Positions 1-8,073 of a stretch of DNA of 22,536 nt are shown in pieces. The stretch comes from DATEPR01 sp036269975. Its GTDB lineage: Bacteria > Actinomycetota > Actinomycetes > Mycobacteriales > Pseudonocardiaceae. The notes under the pieces were generated by a model. It made no database searches. It worked only from the letters and a program-made list of their open reading frames with translations, and was not told the origin of the DNA. The stretch lies in the NCBI GenBank assembly GCA_036269975.1, contig DATBDL010000312.1:1-22536 (forward strand), given 5' to 3'. The translations under genes were made by a program, and so were the position numbers. Position 1 is the first letter of the stretch. Every line of letters starts with the position of its first letter.

Positions 1-298
1 ACTGCATCGTGTCGTAGATGGCCATCAGCGAGGTGAACGAGCCACCCGGCGAGTTGATGTACATCAGGATGTCGCGGTCCGGGTCCTCGGCCTCCAGCAC
101 CAGCAACTGGGCCATGATGTCGTTGGCCGACGCGTCATCGATCTGCACACCGCAGAAGATGATCCGCTCTTCGAACAGCTTGTTGTACGGGTTGGACTCC
201 TTGATGCCGTAGCTGGTGCGCTCGACGAACGACGGCAACACGTACCGAGCCTGCGGCGTCATCGGAACTTGAAATTCTGGGAGATGGAACTGGCTCAC
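1..298 (-). CDS. clpP2: ATP-dependent Clp protease proteolytic subunit 2 (5' part; runs off the left edge)
   Basis: ClpP2 is a serine-protease ring subunit that pairs with ClpP1 and a Clp ATPase to degrade cytosolic proteins in actinobacteria. Only about the first 99 codons are present. They read through QARYVLPSF, the GIKESNPYNKLFEERIIF block, DDASANDIMAQLL and YINSPGGSFTSLMAIYDTMQ, which closely follow the mycobacterial ClpP2 N-terminus as I know it. The catalytic Ser, His and Asp lie beyond the window edge. I chose the GTG at 298 because AGGAGA sits 7 nt upstream. An in-frame ATG at 262 is possible but has no comparable ribosome site. The gene follows clpP1 by 26 nt, so the two are almost certainly co-transcribed. 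Confidence 0.93.
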   Translation of the reverse strand, partial: MSQFHLPEFQVPMTPQARYVLPSFVERTSYGIKESNPYNKLFEERIIFCGVQIDDASANDIMAQLLVLEAEDPDRDILMYINSPGGSFTSLMAIYDTMQ

Positions 299-324
299 GA
301 TGGTCTCCTACTGATAGGTCGCGC

Positions 325-942
325 TCAGCTACCGCTGCTGCCGTTGGACTGGCTGCCGCGCGGCGCGGCCACATGATCGACGAAGCCGTACTCCAGTGCC
401 TCGGCCGCGGTGAACCAGCGGTCCCGGTCGGCGTCCTCGGTGATCCGCTCGACCGTCTGGCCGGTCTGTTCCGCGGTCAGCCGTGCCATCTCGCGCTTCC
501 ACTTGTTGTAGACCTCGGCCTGGATGGCGATGTCCGACGCGGTGCCACCGACACCGGCGGACGGCTGGTGCATCATCACCCTGGCGTGCGGCAGCGCGTA
601 GCGCTTGCCCGGCGCGCCGGACGACAGCAGGAACTGGCCCATCGACGCCGCGAGGCCCATCGCCCACGTGGCCACGTCGGGCTCGATGAGCTGCATGGTG
701 TCGTAGATCGCCATGCCGGCGGTCACCGAACCGCCCGGCGAGTTGATGTAGAGCGTGATGTCCTTCTCGGAGTCCTCGGCGGCCAGCAACAGCAACTGCG
801 CCGTGATCCGGTTCGCGATCTCGTCGTTGACCTCGGAGCCGAGCACGATGATCCGCTCCTGGAGCAACCGCTCGAATACCGAGTCGGTCAGTGTGAGCCC
901 CTGGGTGCTTGCCCGCATCCGGGGCGAGAGGTCCTGCGTCAC
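325..942 (-). CDS. clpP1: ATP-dependent Clp protease proteolytic subunit 1
   Basis: This is a 205-residue ClpP, the usual length for the family. The catalytic triad is visible: Ser100 in GLAASMGQ, His125 in MMHQPS and Asp174 in ADRDRWF. The handle and strand motifs YINSPGGSVTAGMAIYDTMQ (residues 65-84) are typical. The C-terminal tail (about 195-205) is rich in Ser, Gly and Asn and is not conserved. Family knowledge: in actinobacteria ClpP1 and ClpP2 form a mixed two-ring tetradecamer driven by ClpX or ClpC1. The order tig, clpP1, clpP2 matches mycobacteria. ATG start at 942. Confidence 0.97.
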   Translation of the reverse strand: MTQDLSPRMRASTQGLTLTDSVFERLLQERIIVLGSEVNDEIANRITAQLLLLAAEDSEKDITLYINSPGGSVTAGMAIYDTMQLIEPDVATWAMGLAASMGQFLLSSGAPGKRYALPHARVMMHQPSAGVGGTASDIAIQAEVYNKWKREMARLTAEQTGQTVERITEDADRDRWFTAAEALEYGFVDHVAAPRGSQSNGSSGS

Positions 943-1031
943 GTCTGCCTGCCTTCTCGCTGACTTCCGACTCCCTGGGACTCGCTGGGGTGGTCGGAGG
1001 GTTGCCTTTGATCTCCTGTCATCGACATTAA

Positions 1032-1073
1032 CGAACGCGGGCGGTGCGTTCGTCCCAACACCGCCCGCGTTCG
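1032..1073 (-). terminator. 15-bp perfect hairpin between tig and clpP1
   Basis: Positions 1032-1046 and 1059-1073 are perfect 15-base inverted repeats around a 12-nt loop, and the stem is about three-quarters GC. On the minus strand the hairpin starts about 45 nt after the tig stop and ends about 90 nt before the clpP1 start. It is followed by TTAATG rather than a long T run. Such U-poor hairpins are common as actinobacterial terminators. It may end or attenuate tig transcripts, leaving clpP1-clpP2 with its own promoter at 943-1031. An mRNA-processing or stabilising role is the alternative. Confidence 0.7.
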
Positions 1074-1116
1074 CTCAGAGCGTGGTGAACCGTCCGTTCA
1101 CCCGCCCCGAGGAGAG

Positions 1117-2520
1117 TCATTCGTCCGAGTCGGGACCACCGCTGGCTGTAGCCTCGACCAACGCCGGGGCCTCGTCCACCTCGTCCGTGCCACTCGCGGG
1201 CGCGACGCCGAACAGTTCGTCCATGTCGACGGCATTGCCAGTGGCGTCCGTCACAGTCGACTGGCGGACCACCGTCGCCAGCGCCTTGCCCCGCCGCACG
1301 TCGGCGAAGATCGCGCCGAGCTGGCCGGACTGCTGGGCCCGTTGGACGTACTCGTCCGGGCTGACGCCGAACCGCTGCGCCTGGTAGACGATCCGCTCGG
1401 TCAGCTCGTTCTCGCTGACGTTGACGCTCTCGGCGTCGGCGATGCTGTCCAGTACGAGCTGCGTCTTGACGGCCTTCTCGGCCGCATCGCGCAGCTCGGC
1501 GTCGAACTGCTCGGTGGTCTGGCCCTGTTCGGCCAGCCACTCGGCGAACCTGGCCTCGTCGTGGTCGAAGGCATGCACGGAGTCGTGCTTGCGGACGTCG
1601 ATCTCGGAGTCGACGACGGCCTCGGGCAGCGGCACGTCGGTGGCCTCGAGCAATGCCTCCAGCACCTTGTCCCTCGCCTGCACCGCCTGCTGCATCCGCT
1701 TGACCCTGCCCAGCCGTTCGCGCAGGTCGTCGCGCAGCTCGGCCAGGGTGTCGAACTCGCTGGCCAACTGCGCGAAGTCGTCGTCGGCGGCCGGCAGCTC
1801 GCGCTCCTTGACCGACTGGACGGTCACGGTGACCTCGGCGTCCCGGCCGTTGTACTCGCCGGCCAGGAGCTGGGTGGTGAACGTGGCGGTGCCGCCCGCC
1901 TCGACGCCGACGAGTGCGTCGTCGATGCCGTCGACCAGTTCACCCGAGCCGACCTCGTAGGAGAGGCCGGTGGTGCTGGCGTCCTCGACAGGCTCGCCGT
2001 CGACCGTGGCGGACAGGTCGATCACGACGAAGTCGCCGGACTGGACGGGCCGCTGGACGCCGGTCAGGGTGCCGAAGCGGGCACGCAGCTCGTCGAGCTG
2101 GGTGTCCACGTCGTCCTCTGTCAGCTCGACGTCGTCGACGCTGACGGCCAGTTCGCCGAACGCGGGCAGTTCGAAGTCGGGGCGGACGTCGACCTCGGCC
2201 GTGAACGACAGGCTCTGCCCGTCCTCGATCTTGGTCACGTCGATCTTCGGCTGGCCCAGCGTGCGGACGTCGCCGCCGTTGACGGCCTCCATGTACTTCG
2301 CCGGGATGGCCTCGTTGACCACCTCGTCGAGCACGACGCCGCGACCCAGCCGGCTTTCCAGCACCCTGGCCGGAGCCTTGCCCGGACGGAAGCCGGGAAT
2401 CCTGACCTGACTTGCGAGCTTCCGGTATGCGCGGTCGAAGCTCGGCTTGAGCTCGTCGAACGGCACCTCGACGTTGATCCGGACCCGCGTCGGGCTGAGC
2501 TGCTCGACGGTGCTCTTCAA
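1117..2520 (-). CDS. tig: Trigger factor (ribosome-associated chaperone / prolyl isomerase)
   Basis: Trigger factor binds the ribosome exit tunnel, holds nascent chains and isomerises proline bonds. The 467-residue protein has the N-terminal ribosome-binding domain (about 1-145) with the signature GFRPGKAPARVLESRLGRG near residue 43. An FKBP-type PPIase domain follows (about 150-245, with GDFVVIDLSATVDG and a typical VKERELPAADDDFAQ linker), then the helical C-terminal arms (about 260-430). The last 30 residues are acidic and variable, as in other actinobacterial Tig proteins. The start is TTG at 2520, supported by GAGGAGA about 6 nt upstream and by the family N-terminus MKSTVEQLSPTRVRINVEVP. 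It lies upstream of clpP1-clpP2, the usual arrangement. Confidence 0.97.
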   Translation of the reverse strand: MKSTVEQLSPTRVRINVEVPFDELKPSFDRAYRKLASQVRIPGFRPGKAPARVLESRLGRGVVLDEVVNEAIPAKYMEAVNGGDVRTLGQPKIDVTKIEDGQSLSFTAEVDVRPDFELPAFGELAVSVDDVELTEDDVDTQLDELRARFGTLTGVQRPVQSGDFVVIDLSATVDGEPVEDASTTGLSYEVGSGELVDGIDDALVGVEAGGTATFTTQLLAGEYNGRDAEVTVTVQSVKERELPAADDDFAQLASEFDTLAELRDDLRERLGRVKRMQQAVQARDKVLEALLEATDVPLPEAVVDSEIDVRKHDSVHAFDHDEARFAEWLAEQGQTTEQFDAELRDAAEKAVKTQLVLDSIADAESVNVSENELTERIVYQAQRFGVSPDEYVQRAQQSGQLGAIFADVRRGKALATVVRQSTVTDATGNAVDMDELFGVAPASGTDEVDEAPALVEATASGGPDSDE

Positions 2521-2704
2521 CGTAGTCTCCTCGTACCAAAAATGAGATGCGGAACAGACCGAGCCGAAGACGGCCGGTCGGGAATCACTGCGAGTCTACG
2601 GGTCGGCCACCGCGGCGAGACCGGCGCATTGCGCAACGTGCTCGCGGATCAGCCACCTGCTCGCGATCATCCGGCGCGAGTCGCGCGCCAGCAAACCAGA
2701 CAAG

Positions 2705-2717
2705 CTGTACGGTACAG
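2705..2717. promoter_or_regulatory. Putative operator palindrome upstream of the glycosyltransferase-acyltransferase gene
   Basis: CTGTACGGTACAG is a perfect 6+1+6 palindrome ending 28 nt before the TTG start of the fusion gene, in the intergenic region between the divergent tig and fusion genes. Its reverse complement shares CTGTACCGTACA exactly with a site upstream of the MarR gene (15895-15906). With flanks included, 15 of 16 bases agree (ATGYCTGTACCGTACA). It overlaps where the core promoter or transcription start would be expected. I infer that it is a repressor site and that the MarR protein is the first candidate. Otherwise the 225-nt gap 2521-2745 shows no gene. Confidence 0.6.
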
Positions 2718-2745
2718 GCATCTCTGCGTGTGGAAGGGGTCACCG

Positions 2746-5148
2746 TTGGATCCGCGACGGGTGCTGATCGTGTCCGCGGACATGGGCGAGGGTCACAACG
2801 CCACCGGTCGGGCCCTCGACCACGCGGTCCGCGCGCTCTGGCCGGGTGTCGACGTGCGCTGGGTGGACACGCTCGACGTGATGGGACGCGGTGTCGGCCC
2901 CGCGTTCCGCGAGATCTACGTGACCAACGTGCGCCGCACCCCGTGGCTGTACGAGTTCTTCTACGGTGCGGTCCAACGACACCGGCACTTCGCCGACGCG
3001 GCCAAGTGGTTCGTCGGCGCGTGGTGCGGCCGGCGCCTCGCCAGGCACATCGGCGAGTACCGGCCGGACGTCATCCTCTCGACTTATCCCCTGGGCAGTT
3101 CCGGCCTCGCCTGGCTGCGCACGCACCGCGGCCTTGCCGTCCCGATGGGCGCGTGGGTGTCGGACTTCTCGCCGCATCCGTTCTGGGTCCACAGCGAACT
3201 GGACCTGAACCTGGTGATGCACCAGGTCGCGGTCGAACCGGCGACACGCTGGGTGCGCGGCGCGCGGGTCGCCGTGTCGGCGCCACCGGTCGTCCCGAGG
3301 TTCGCGCCGGGCGACCGCGCGGCCGCCCGCGCCCGGCACGACCTGCCGGGCGACGCCTTCGTGGCCCTGGTGTCCTGCGGGGCGTTCGGGTTCGGCAGCG
3401 TCGAATCGGGCACCGACGTGTTGCTCGCCGCGGGTGCCGTCGTCGTCGTGGCCTGCGGGCGCAACGACGCGCTGCGGCAGCGACTGGCCACGGCGCACCA
3501 GGACGCGGTGGCGACCGGTCGGCTGCGGACGCTCGGCTGGACCGACAAGATGGCCGAGTTGACGGTGGCCAGCGACGTCGTCGTCACGAACGCGGGCGGC
3601 GCGACATCGCTGGAAGCATTGGCGTGCGGGCGGGCCGTCCTGATGTACCGGCCCATCGCGGCGCACGGCAGGGCCAACGCGGAACTGATGGCGGCCGCCG
3701 GGCTGGCCGAGGTGTGCGCCGACGAGACCGAGCTGGCGGACGCGATCCACCGGCTGCGTGGCGAACCGGCGCAACTGGCCGCGATCGAGGCGCGCAGCCT
3801 GGCGCACGCCAGGTCCGGCACGATCGCGGACGGCCTGACCGCGCTGATGGCCGGCCCGCCGGCCGCACCGGCAGCGCGACGGTTGCGGGCCGAGGACGCG
3901 ATGTTCGTGCACGTGCAGACACCACGGGTGCCGCAGCAGGTGGGCGCCGTGCTCATGCTGGACGCCAAACCGGACGGCACGTCGGCGACACTGGCCGACG
4001 CGGCGTACCTGTTCGACGCCTCCCCCGGCCTGTACGGCCGGATCGACCGCGGCTCCGCGTGGCGCCATCCGCGCTGGGTGGCCCAACCCGGCCGGGCGGT
4101 CGACCTGGTCGAGCCGGTCGACCTCGGCTGCCATGGCGACGCCGGCGGACCGTCCGACCTGGACGGCGCGATGGACGCCTTCTTCTCGATACCGCTGGAC
4201 GGCAGCGCAGGCGCTGGGCTTGCGCAACTGGTGCGCGGGCTGGACGGCGGCCGTTGCGCGCTGCTGATCAAGCTGCACCACGCGGCGGCGGACGGCATCG
4301 CGGTGATCGGCGCGCTCGTCGGCCGGACGCGCGGCCAGGAGTTCATCGCCGAACCCGCACCGACCACGGCGGACGAGGGCCGCACCGTACGGCAACGGCT
4401 GGCGGCGGCCCGCGAACTGGCCGTCGGCGTGTGGGCGCTGGCGCGGGCCGGCCGGGCGGCGCCGAGCGAGCTGAACGGTCCGTTGCGCAGCGCGGACCGC
4501 CATCACGCCCGTGTCGACCTCCAGGCGAGCGAGGTGCGCCAGGTTGCCCGCGCGCTGGGCGCCCGCACCACCGACCTGGCCACCGCCCTGCTCGGCGAGG
4601 CGCTGCACCGCGTGCTGCACACCGAGGAGAACGGCCCGGACAGTCTGCGGGTCATGATGCCGCGCTCCACCCGCACCACCAGGACGTTCCGCACCGCGGG
4701 CAACCGCACCGGCGCCGCGTCGGTCGACCTGCCCATCGGCCCGATGTCCCTCGCCGACCGGGTGGCGCGCACCCGCGCCGTCACCGACCGGCAGGTCGGT
4801 TCCAGCGCGCCACACGCGGCGCACGCGGTGGTGTGGACGCTGGGCCAACTGCCGCCGTGGCTGCACGCGATCGCGGCGCGGCTGGTCTACCGGTCGACGT
4901 GGTTCAACGCGATCGCGTCCGTGCTGCCGGGTGCCCGCTCTCCCGTGTTCCTCAACGGTTCCCGGATCAGCGCCGTGTATCCGGTGCTGGCGCTGGCGCC
5001 CGGTGTCAAGCTCTCGGTCGGCATCATGACGTGGGCCGACCTGGTCACCGTGTGCTTCGCGGGCGACACGGACCTGGCCGGCCGGGTGGACGCGCTCGCG
5101 GAGGCCGTGTACGCCGCGTTCAAGGAAGCCAGGGCCCTGGTCGGATGA
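2746..5148 (+). CDS. Fusion: MGDG-synthase/MurG-like glycosyltransferase + WS/DGAT acyltransferase
   Basis: This 800-residue protein joins two lipid enzymes. Residues about 1-370 look like a GT28-type processive diacylglycerol glycosyltransferase (MGDG synthase/UgtP-like). The N-terminal Rossmann half has ADMGEGHN (11-18) and the nucleotide-sugar half has TNAGGATSLEALACG (281-295) followed by a PI...N element. Residues about 378-800 look like a wax ester synthase/diacylglycerol acyltransferase, with the start motif RAEDAMFVHVQTP and the catalytic HHxxxDG (His511, His512, Asp516, Gly517). The domains are joined by an Ala/Pro-rich linker (about 369-377). I infer glycolipid synthesis coupled to acylation at the membrane; substrates are unknown. 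The TTG at 2746 is preferred because GGAAGGGG lies about 6 nt upstream; a GTG at 2728 is the alternative. The frame stays open far upstream, but that part is antisense to tig. A palindrome at 2705-2717 suggests repression. Confidence 0.85.
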   Translation: MDPRRVLIVSADMGEGHNATGRALDHAVRALWPGVDVRWVDTLDVMGRGVGPAFREIYVTNVRRTPWLYEFFYGAVQRHRHFADAAKWFVGAWCGRRLARHIGEYRPDVILSTYPLGSSGLAWLRTHRGLAVPMGAWVSDFSPHPFWVHSELDLNLVMHQVAVEPATRWVRGARVAVSAPPVVPRFAPGDRAAARARHDLPGDAFVALVSCGAFGFGSVESGTDVLLAAGAVVVVACGRNDALRQRLATAHQDAVATGRLRTLGWTDKMAELTVASDVVVTNAGGATSLEALACGRAVLMYRPIAAHGRANAELMAAAGLAEVCADETELADAIHRLRGEPAQLAAIEARSLAHARSGTIADGLTALMAGPPAAPAARRLRAEDAMFVHVQTPRVPQQVGAVLMLDAKPDGTSATLADAAYLFDASPGLYGRIDRGSAWRHPRWVAQPGRAVDLVEPVDLGCHGDAGGPSDLDGAMDAFFSIPLDGSAGAGLAQLVRGLDGGRCALLIKLHHAAADGIAVIGALVGRTRGQEFIAEPAPTTADEGRTVRQRLAAARELAVGVWALARAGRAAPSELNGPLRSADRHHARVDLQASEVRQVARALGARTTDLATALLGEALHRVLHTEENGPDSLRVMMPRSTRTTRTFRTAGNRTGAASVDLPIGPMSLADRVARTRAVTDRQVGSSAPHAAHAVVWTLGQLPPWLHAIAARLVYRSTWFNAIASVLPGARSPVFLNGSRISAVYPVLALAPGVKLSVGIMTWADLVTVCFAGDTDLAGRVDALAEAVYAAFKEARALVG

Positions 5149-5180
5149 CTCCTCTCGGATCACACGGATGACATGACGGC

Positions 5181-6095
5181 ATGACTGGCACCGCGACCGA
5201 TCTGTGGATCGCCTTCCCAGCCGCGCTGGGCGGCGCGGTCTGCTTCGGGCTGACCGGCGCGCTGCAGCACACCGCGGCGCGCCGGGTCGCGGCGCGGCCG
5301 GCACTGCGGCCGAGCCTGCTGGTCGACCTGGCGCACCAGCCGATCTGGCTGCTGTCGCTGTTGGCCAACATCGGCGGCAGCGGCCTTCAGTTGCTCGCGC
5401 TGAGCAGCGGTCCGCTGGTGCTGGTGCAGCCGTTGCTCGTCAGCGGGCTGGTGTTCGCCGTGATCTTCCGCAGCATGATGGCGCACCGGCCACCCGCGGG
5501 CAGCGTCGTGTTGGGGGCCAGCATGGCTGCCGCCGGCCTCGCGGTCTTCCTGTTGCTGGCCAGGCCCTCCGGTGGCATCGAGCGGCTGTCGTTCGGCCAG
5601 GCGCTGCCGCTGGCGGCCGGACTCACCGCGCTGCTGGCGACCCTGCTCACCATCGCGAGCCGACACGGCGGCGAGATCAGGACGTTCGCGTTGGCCGGCG
5701 GTGCCGGTGTGCTGTACGGGGTGACAGCCGGTGTCGCGAAGCTGGCCCTCGGTCTGTTGCAGGACGAGGGTGTCGCCGCACTGCTGCGGAGTTGGCCGCT
5801 GTACGCGGTGCTGGTGATCGGGCCGGCCGGTTTCCTGCTCAACCAGAACGCCTACCAGTCCGACCGCTCGATGGCGCCGGCGCTGGCGGTGATCACCGTG
5901 ACCGATCCGCTGGTCGGCATCGGCGTCGGCGTGCTGTGGCTGGAAGAGGACCTGCACTCCGGTGTCGGCCCGGTGATCGGACAGGTGATCGCCCTGGCGA
6001 CGCTCGTGGTCGGTGTGTGGCTCCTCGCTCACGGCGCGCCTCAGATCGCCCGCGAGGAAGCGGCGCGGGCCCAGGCCCAGGACGTGAACGGATGA
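5181..6095 (+). CDS. DMT/EamA-like multi-spanning membrane protein
   Basis: A 304-residue, very hydrophobic protein with about 9-10 predicted membrane segments and short polar loops. It opens with an AxxLGGAVCFGLTGALQHTAA helix, and the two halves resemble each other in the way expected for drug/metabolite-type transporters or the related NIPA-like group. A conserved-looking stretch in the second half has NQNAYQSDRSMAPALAVITVTDP. The C-terminal tail is charged and cytosolic in character. Substrate is unknown. It starts 32 nt after the fusion gene and overlaps the next gene by ATGA, so it belongs to the same likely operon and may move a lipid precursor or metabolite. No clear ribosome site precedes the ATG at 5181; ATGs lie at 5168 and 5173 but not in this frame. 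Confidence 0.75.
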   Translation: MTGTATDLWIAFPAALGGAVCFGLTGALQHTAARRVAARPALRPSLLVDLAHQPIWLLSLLANIGGSGLQLLALSSGPLVLVQPLLVSGLVFAVIFRSMMAHRPPAGSVVLGASMAAAGLAVFLLLARPSGGIERLSFGQALPLAAGLTALLATLLTIASRHGGEIRTFALAGGAGVLYGVTAGVAKLALGLLQDEGVAALLRSWPLYAVLVIGPAGFLLNQNAYQSDRSMAPALAVITVTDPLVGIGVGVLWLEEDLHSGVGPVIGQVIALATLVVGVWLLAHGAPQIAREEAARAQAQDVNG

Positions 6096-6826
6096 GGCTG
6101 GATGGTGCGCGGGCGCTGGTGACCGGCGCGTCGTCGGGCATCGGCGCGGCCACCGTCCGCCAACTCGCCCGCCACGGCGCGCACCCGCTGCTGGCCGGCC
6201 GCGACGAGCGGGCGCTCGCGGCGCTGACCGCCGAGACCGGCGGCGAGTCGTTGGCGGTGGATCTGCGGGCACCGGGCGCGGCGGAACAGATCGCGGACTG
6301 GGCCGGGGACGTGGATGTGTTGGTGTGCAACGCGGGCATGGGTTTCGCCGGCCAACTCGACGAGCTGTCCCCGGCAGGCATCGCGGAACTGGTGACGGTG
6401 AACCTGACAGCGCACCTGAGCCTCACGCGACTGGTGCTGCCCGGCATGCTGCGCCGTCGTCGTGGCCACCTGGTGCTGGTGTCCTCGATCGCAGGCTGCC
6501 TGGGTGTGCCCGACGAAGCGGTCTACGCGGCCACCAAGGCCGGCCTGCGCACGTTCGCGGACAGCATCCGCCTGGCCCACCCGGAAATCGGCGTGACGAC
6601 GGTGGTTCCCGGTGTCGTCGACACGCCGTTCTTCGTCCGGCGAGGCGCCGAGTACGACCGGAAGCGACCGAAGCCGGTAGCCGCGGACGATGTCGCGATG
6701 GCGCTGTTGGATGCGGTGCGGCGCAACAGGTCCGAGGTGTTCGTACCGGCGTGGCTACGCTTCCCGGCCCGCCTGCACGGCGCGGCTCCCGGCCTCGTGG
6801 GGCGGTTGCAGCGCCGGTTCGGCTGA
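6092..6826 (+). CDS. Short-chain dehydrogenase/reductase (SDR)
   Basis: A 244-residue classical SDR that oxidises or reduces an alcohol/carbonyl pair with NAD(P)(H). The cofactor motif TGASSGIG is at 11-18, the structural NAG at 80-82, Asn104 and Ser131/132 are in the active-site region, and the catalytic YxxxK is Tyr145/Lys149. ALLAGRDE after the second strand suggests NADP preference (Arg37), which is an inference. After the core, a basic C-terminus (about 205-244) resembles lipid-acting SDRs but gives no substrate. The ATG at 6092 overlaps the TGA of the membrane-protein gene (ATGA), so translation is likely coupled. A role in glycolipid or hopanoid side-chain chemistry is possible from context only. 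Confidence 0.9.
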   Translation: MRLDGARALVTGASSGIGAATVRQLARHGAHPLLAGRDERALAALTAETGGESLAVDLRAPGAAEQIADWAGDVDVLVCNAGMGFAGQLDELSPAGIAELVTVNLTAHLSLTRLVLPGMLRRRRGHLVLVSSIAGCLGVPDEAVYAATKAGLRTFADSIRLAHPEIGVTTVVPGVVDTPFFVRRGAEYDRKRPKPVAADDVAMALLDAVRRNRSEVFVPAWLRFPARLHGAAPGLVGRLQRRFG

Positions 6827-6924
6827 ATCAGCGCGGAGCAGCAACCTGGCGGTCATTGTCGGTCACGCCGATGCAGACCAAAGGCGCGCCGATGACCACC
6901 TTTCGGGGCCCCAACGCAAGTCGG

Positions 6925-6954
6925 CCATCCACAGATCCCCGGAACCATCCACAG
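6925..6954 (+). repeat. Two direct copies of CCATCCACAG, 20 bp apart
   Basis: CCATCCACAG occurs at 6925-6934 and 6945-6954, exactly 20 bp apart (about two helical turns), in the 236-nt gap between the SDR gene and hpnH, which converge. Each contains ATCCACA, seven of nine bases of a DnaA-box-like TTATCCACA. This could be a protein site on one face of the helix or chance. No gene is visible in 6827-7062. Confidence 0.35.
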
Positions 6955-6994
6955 CGTCGCCAAACCGGCTCGATCCCCGCACCAAGATCGACTA
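6948..6994 (+). repeat. Intergenic element A (related to 16607-16654)
   Basis: This 47-nt stretch runs from TCCACAGC to GATCGACTA. It aligns to 16607-16654 with one gap and about 35 of 47 identical positions, counted by eye. Both copies lie in intergenic regions between converging genes and are followed by a G-rich stretch. It directly precedes the 7002-7036 hairpin. Function unknown. Confidence 0.45.
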
Positions 6995-7001
6995 GTCTTG
7001 A

Positions 7002-7036
7002 ACCAAGGGGACCCCCTTCGCGGGGGACCCCTTGGT
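7002..7036. terminator. Strong bidirectional hairpin between converging operons
   Basis: ACCAAGGGG (7002-7010) pairs with CCCCTTGGT (7028-7036). After one A-A mismatch, CCCCC (7012-7016) pairs with GGGGG (7022-7026) around a TTCGC loop. It lies 27 nt beyond the hpnH stop and 176 nt beyond the SDR stop, so it can serve both strands. Downstream sequence is TTCAAGACTAG on the minus strand and GGGTTTGG on the plus strand, so U tracts are weak, as often in actinobacteria. Confidence 0.85.
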
Positions 7037-7062
7037 GGGTTTGGCTTCGGAGGCCGGACGGG

Positions 7063-8073
7063 CTACTGCTCGCGCATCGCTCGGATGGACTCCTTCAGTG
7101 AGCCCATCGTGGCCAGTACCGCGCTCGGTTCGTACCCGCAGTGGGCCATGCAGTTGTTGCAGCGCGGGTCCTTGCCTCGACCGTAGGCGTCCCAGTCGGT
7201 GGTCTCGATCAGTTCCTTGTACGTCTGCACATAGCCGTCGCTCATCAGGTAGCACGGTTTCTGCCAGCCGAGCAACGAGTACGACGGAATGCCCCACGCC
7301 GTGCACTGGAATTCGACCTTGCCTTCCAGGAAGTCCAGGAACAGCGGCGAATGCGACAGCCGCCACTTCTTCCTGCGGCCGTCCGCGAACACCTTGCGGA
7401 ACAGTTCGCGCGTTTCCTGGACACCCAGGAAGTGATCCTGGTCCGGCGCCTTCTCGTAAGCATACGCCGGCGAGATCATCATCTCGTCGATCTCGACGTC
7501 GTCGTTGAGGAAGTTCAGCACGTCGATCACGGACTGCGGTGTGTCGGTGTTGAAGAACGTCGAGTTCGTGGTGACGCGGAAACCTCGGCCCTTCAACAGC
7601 TTGATGGCCGCCATGGCCTCGTCGAACACGCCTTCCTGGTTCACCGACTCGTCGTGCCGCTCGCGTAGGCCGTCGATGTGGATGGCCCACTGGAAGTACG
7701 GCGACGGCTTGAAGTTGAACTTGTCGATTCGCTTGCGCACCAGCATCGCGTTCGTGCAGAGCACGACGAACTTCTTGCGCTTGACCAGTTCCTCGACGAT
7801 CTTGTCGATCTGCGGGTGCATCAACGGCTCGCCGCCCGCGATGGACACCATCGGCGCGCCGGATTCCATGATCGCGCCGACCGCCTGCTCCACCGGCATC
7901 CTGCGCTTCAGCACGTCGTGCGGTTGCTGGATCTTGCCACAGCCGGCGCACGCCAGGTTGCACGCGAACAGCGGTTCCAGCTCGACCACCAACGGGAACT
8001 TCTTGTTGCGCAGGATCTTCTGCTTGGCGACGTACGCGCCTACCCGAACAGCCTGCCGAAGCGGCACCGGCAT
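7063..8073 (-). CDS. hpnH: Radical SAM adenosyl-hopene transferase HpnH
   Basis: HpnH joins the 5'-deoxyadenosyl radical from S-adenosylmethionine to diploptene, making adenosylhopane, the first extended (C35) hopanoid. The 336-residue protein has the radical-SAM cluster motif CNLACAGC (Cys38, Cys42, Cys45, each on the [4Fe-4S]). It also has the SAM-binding GGEPLMHP (about 80-87) and a C-terminal cysteine group RCNNCMAHCGYEPSA that is typical of HpnH proteins. The ATG at 8073 shares one base with the TGA of the HpnG-IspH gene, and a near-perfect AAGGAGGTG lies about 8 nt upstream. It is the last gene of the operon and is followed by a strong hairpin. Confidence 0.95.
   Translation of the reverse strand: MPVPLRQAVRVGAYVAKQKILRNKKFPLVVELEPLFACNLACAGCGKIQQPHDVLKRRMPVEQAVGAIMESGAPMVSIAGGEPLMHPQIDKIVEELVKRKKFVVLCTNAMLVRKRIDKFNFKPSPYFQWAIHIDGLRERHDESVNQEGVFDEAMAAIKLLKGRGFRVTTNSTFFNTDTPQSVIDVLNFLNDDVEIDEMMISPAYAYEKAPDQDHFLGVQETRELFRKVFADGRRKKWRLSHSPLFLDFLEGKVEFQCTAWGIPSYSLLGWQKPCYLMSDGYVQTYKELIETTDWDAYGRGKDPRCNNCMAHCGYEPSAVLATMGSLKESIRAMREQ

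Noticed and set aside
1342..2745. Upstream extension of the glycosyltransferase-acyltransferase frame to 1268 residues
   Set aside because: The extra part is antisense to trigger factor and has no family match; a TTG with a good ribosome site lies at 2746.
2547..5171. Long Arg-rich plus-strand frame of 874 codons, and a minus-strand frame of similar length over the same region
   Set aside because: Composition is Arg/Gly/Pro-rich as expected for shadows in high-GC DNA; the real gene in the other frame carries enzyme motifs.
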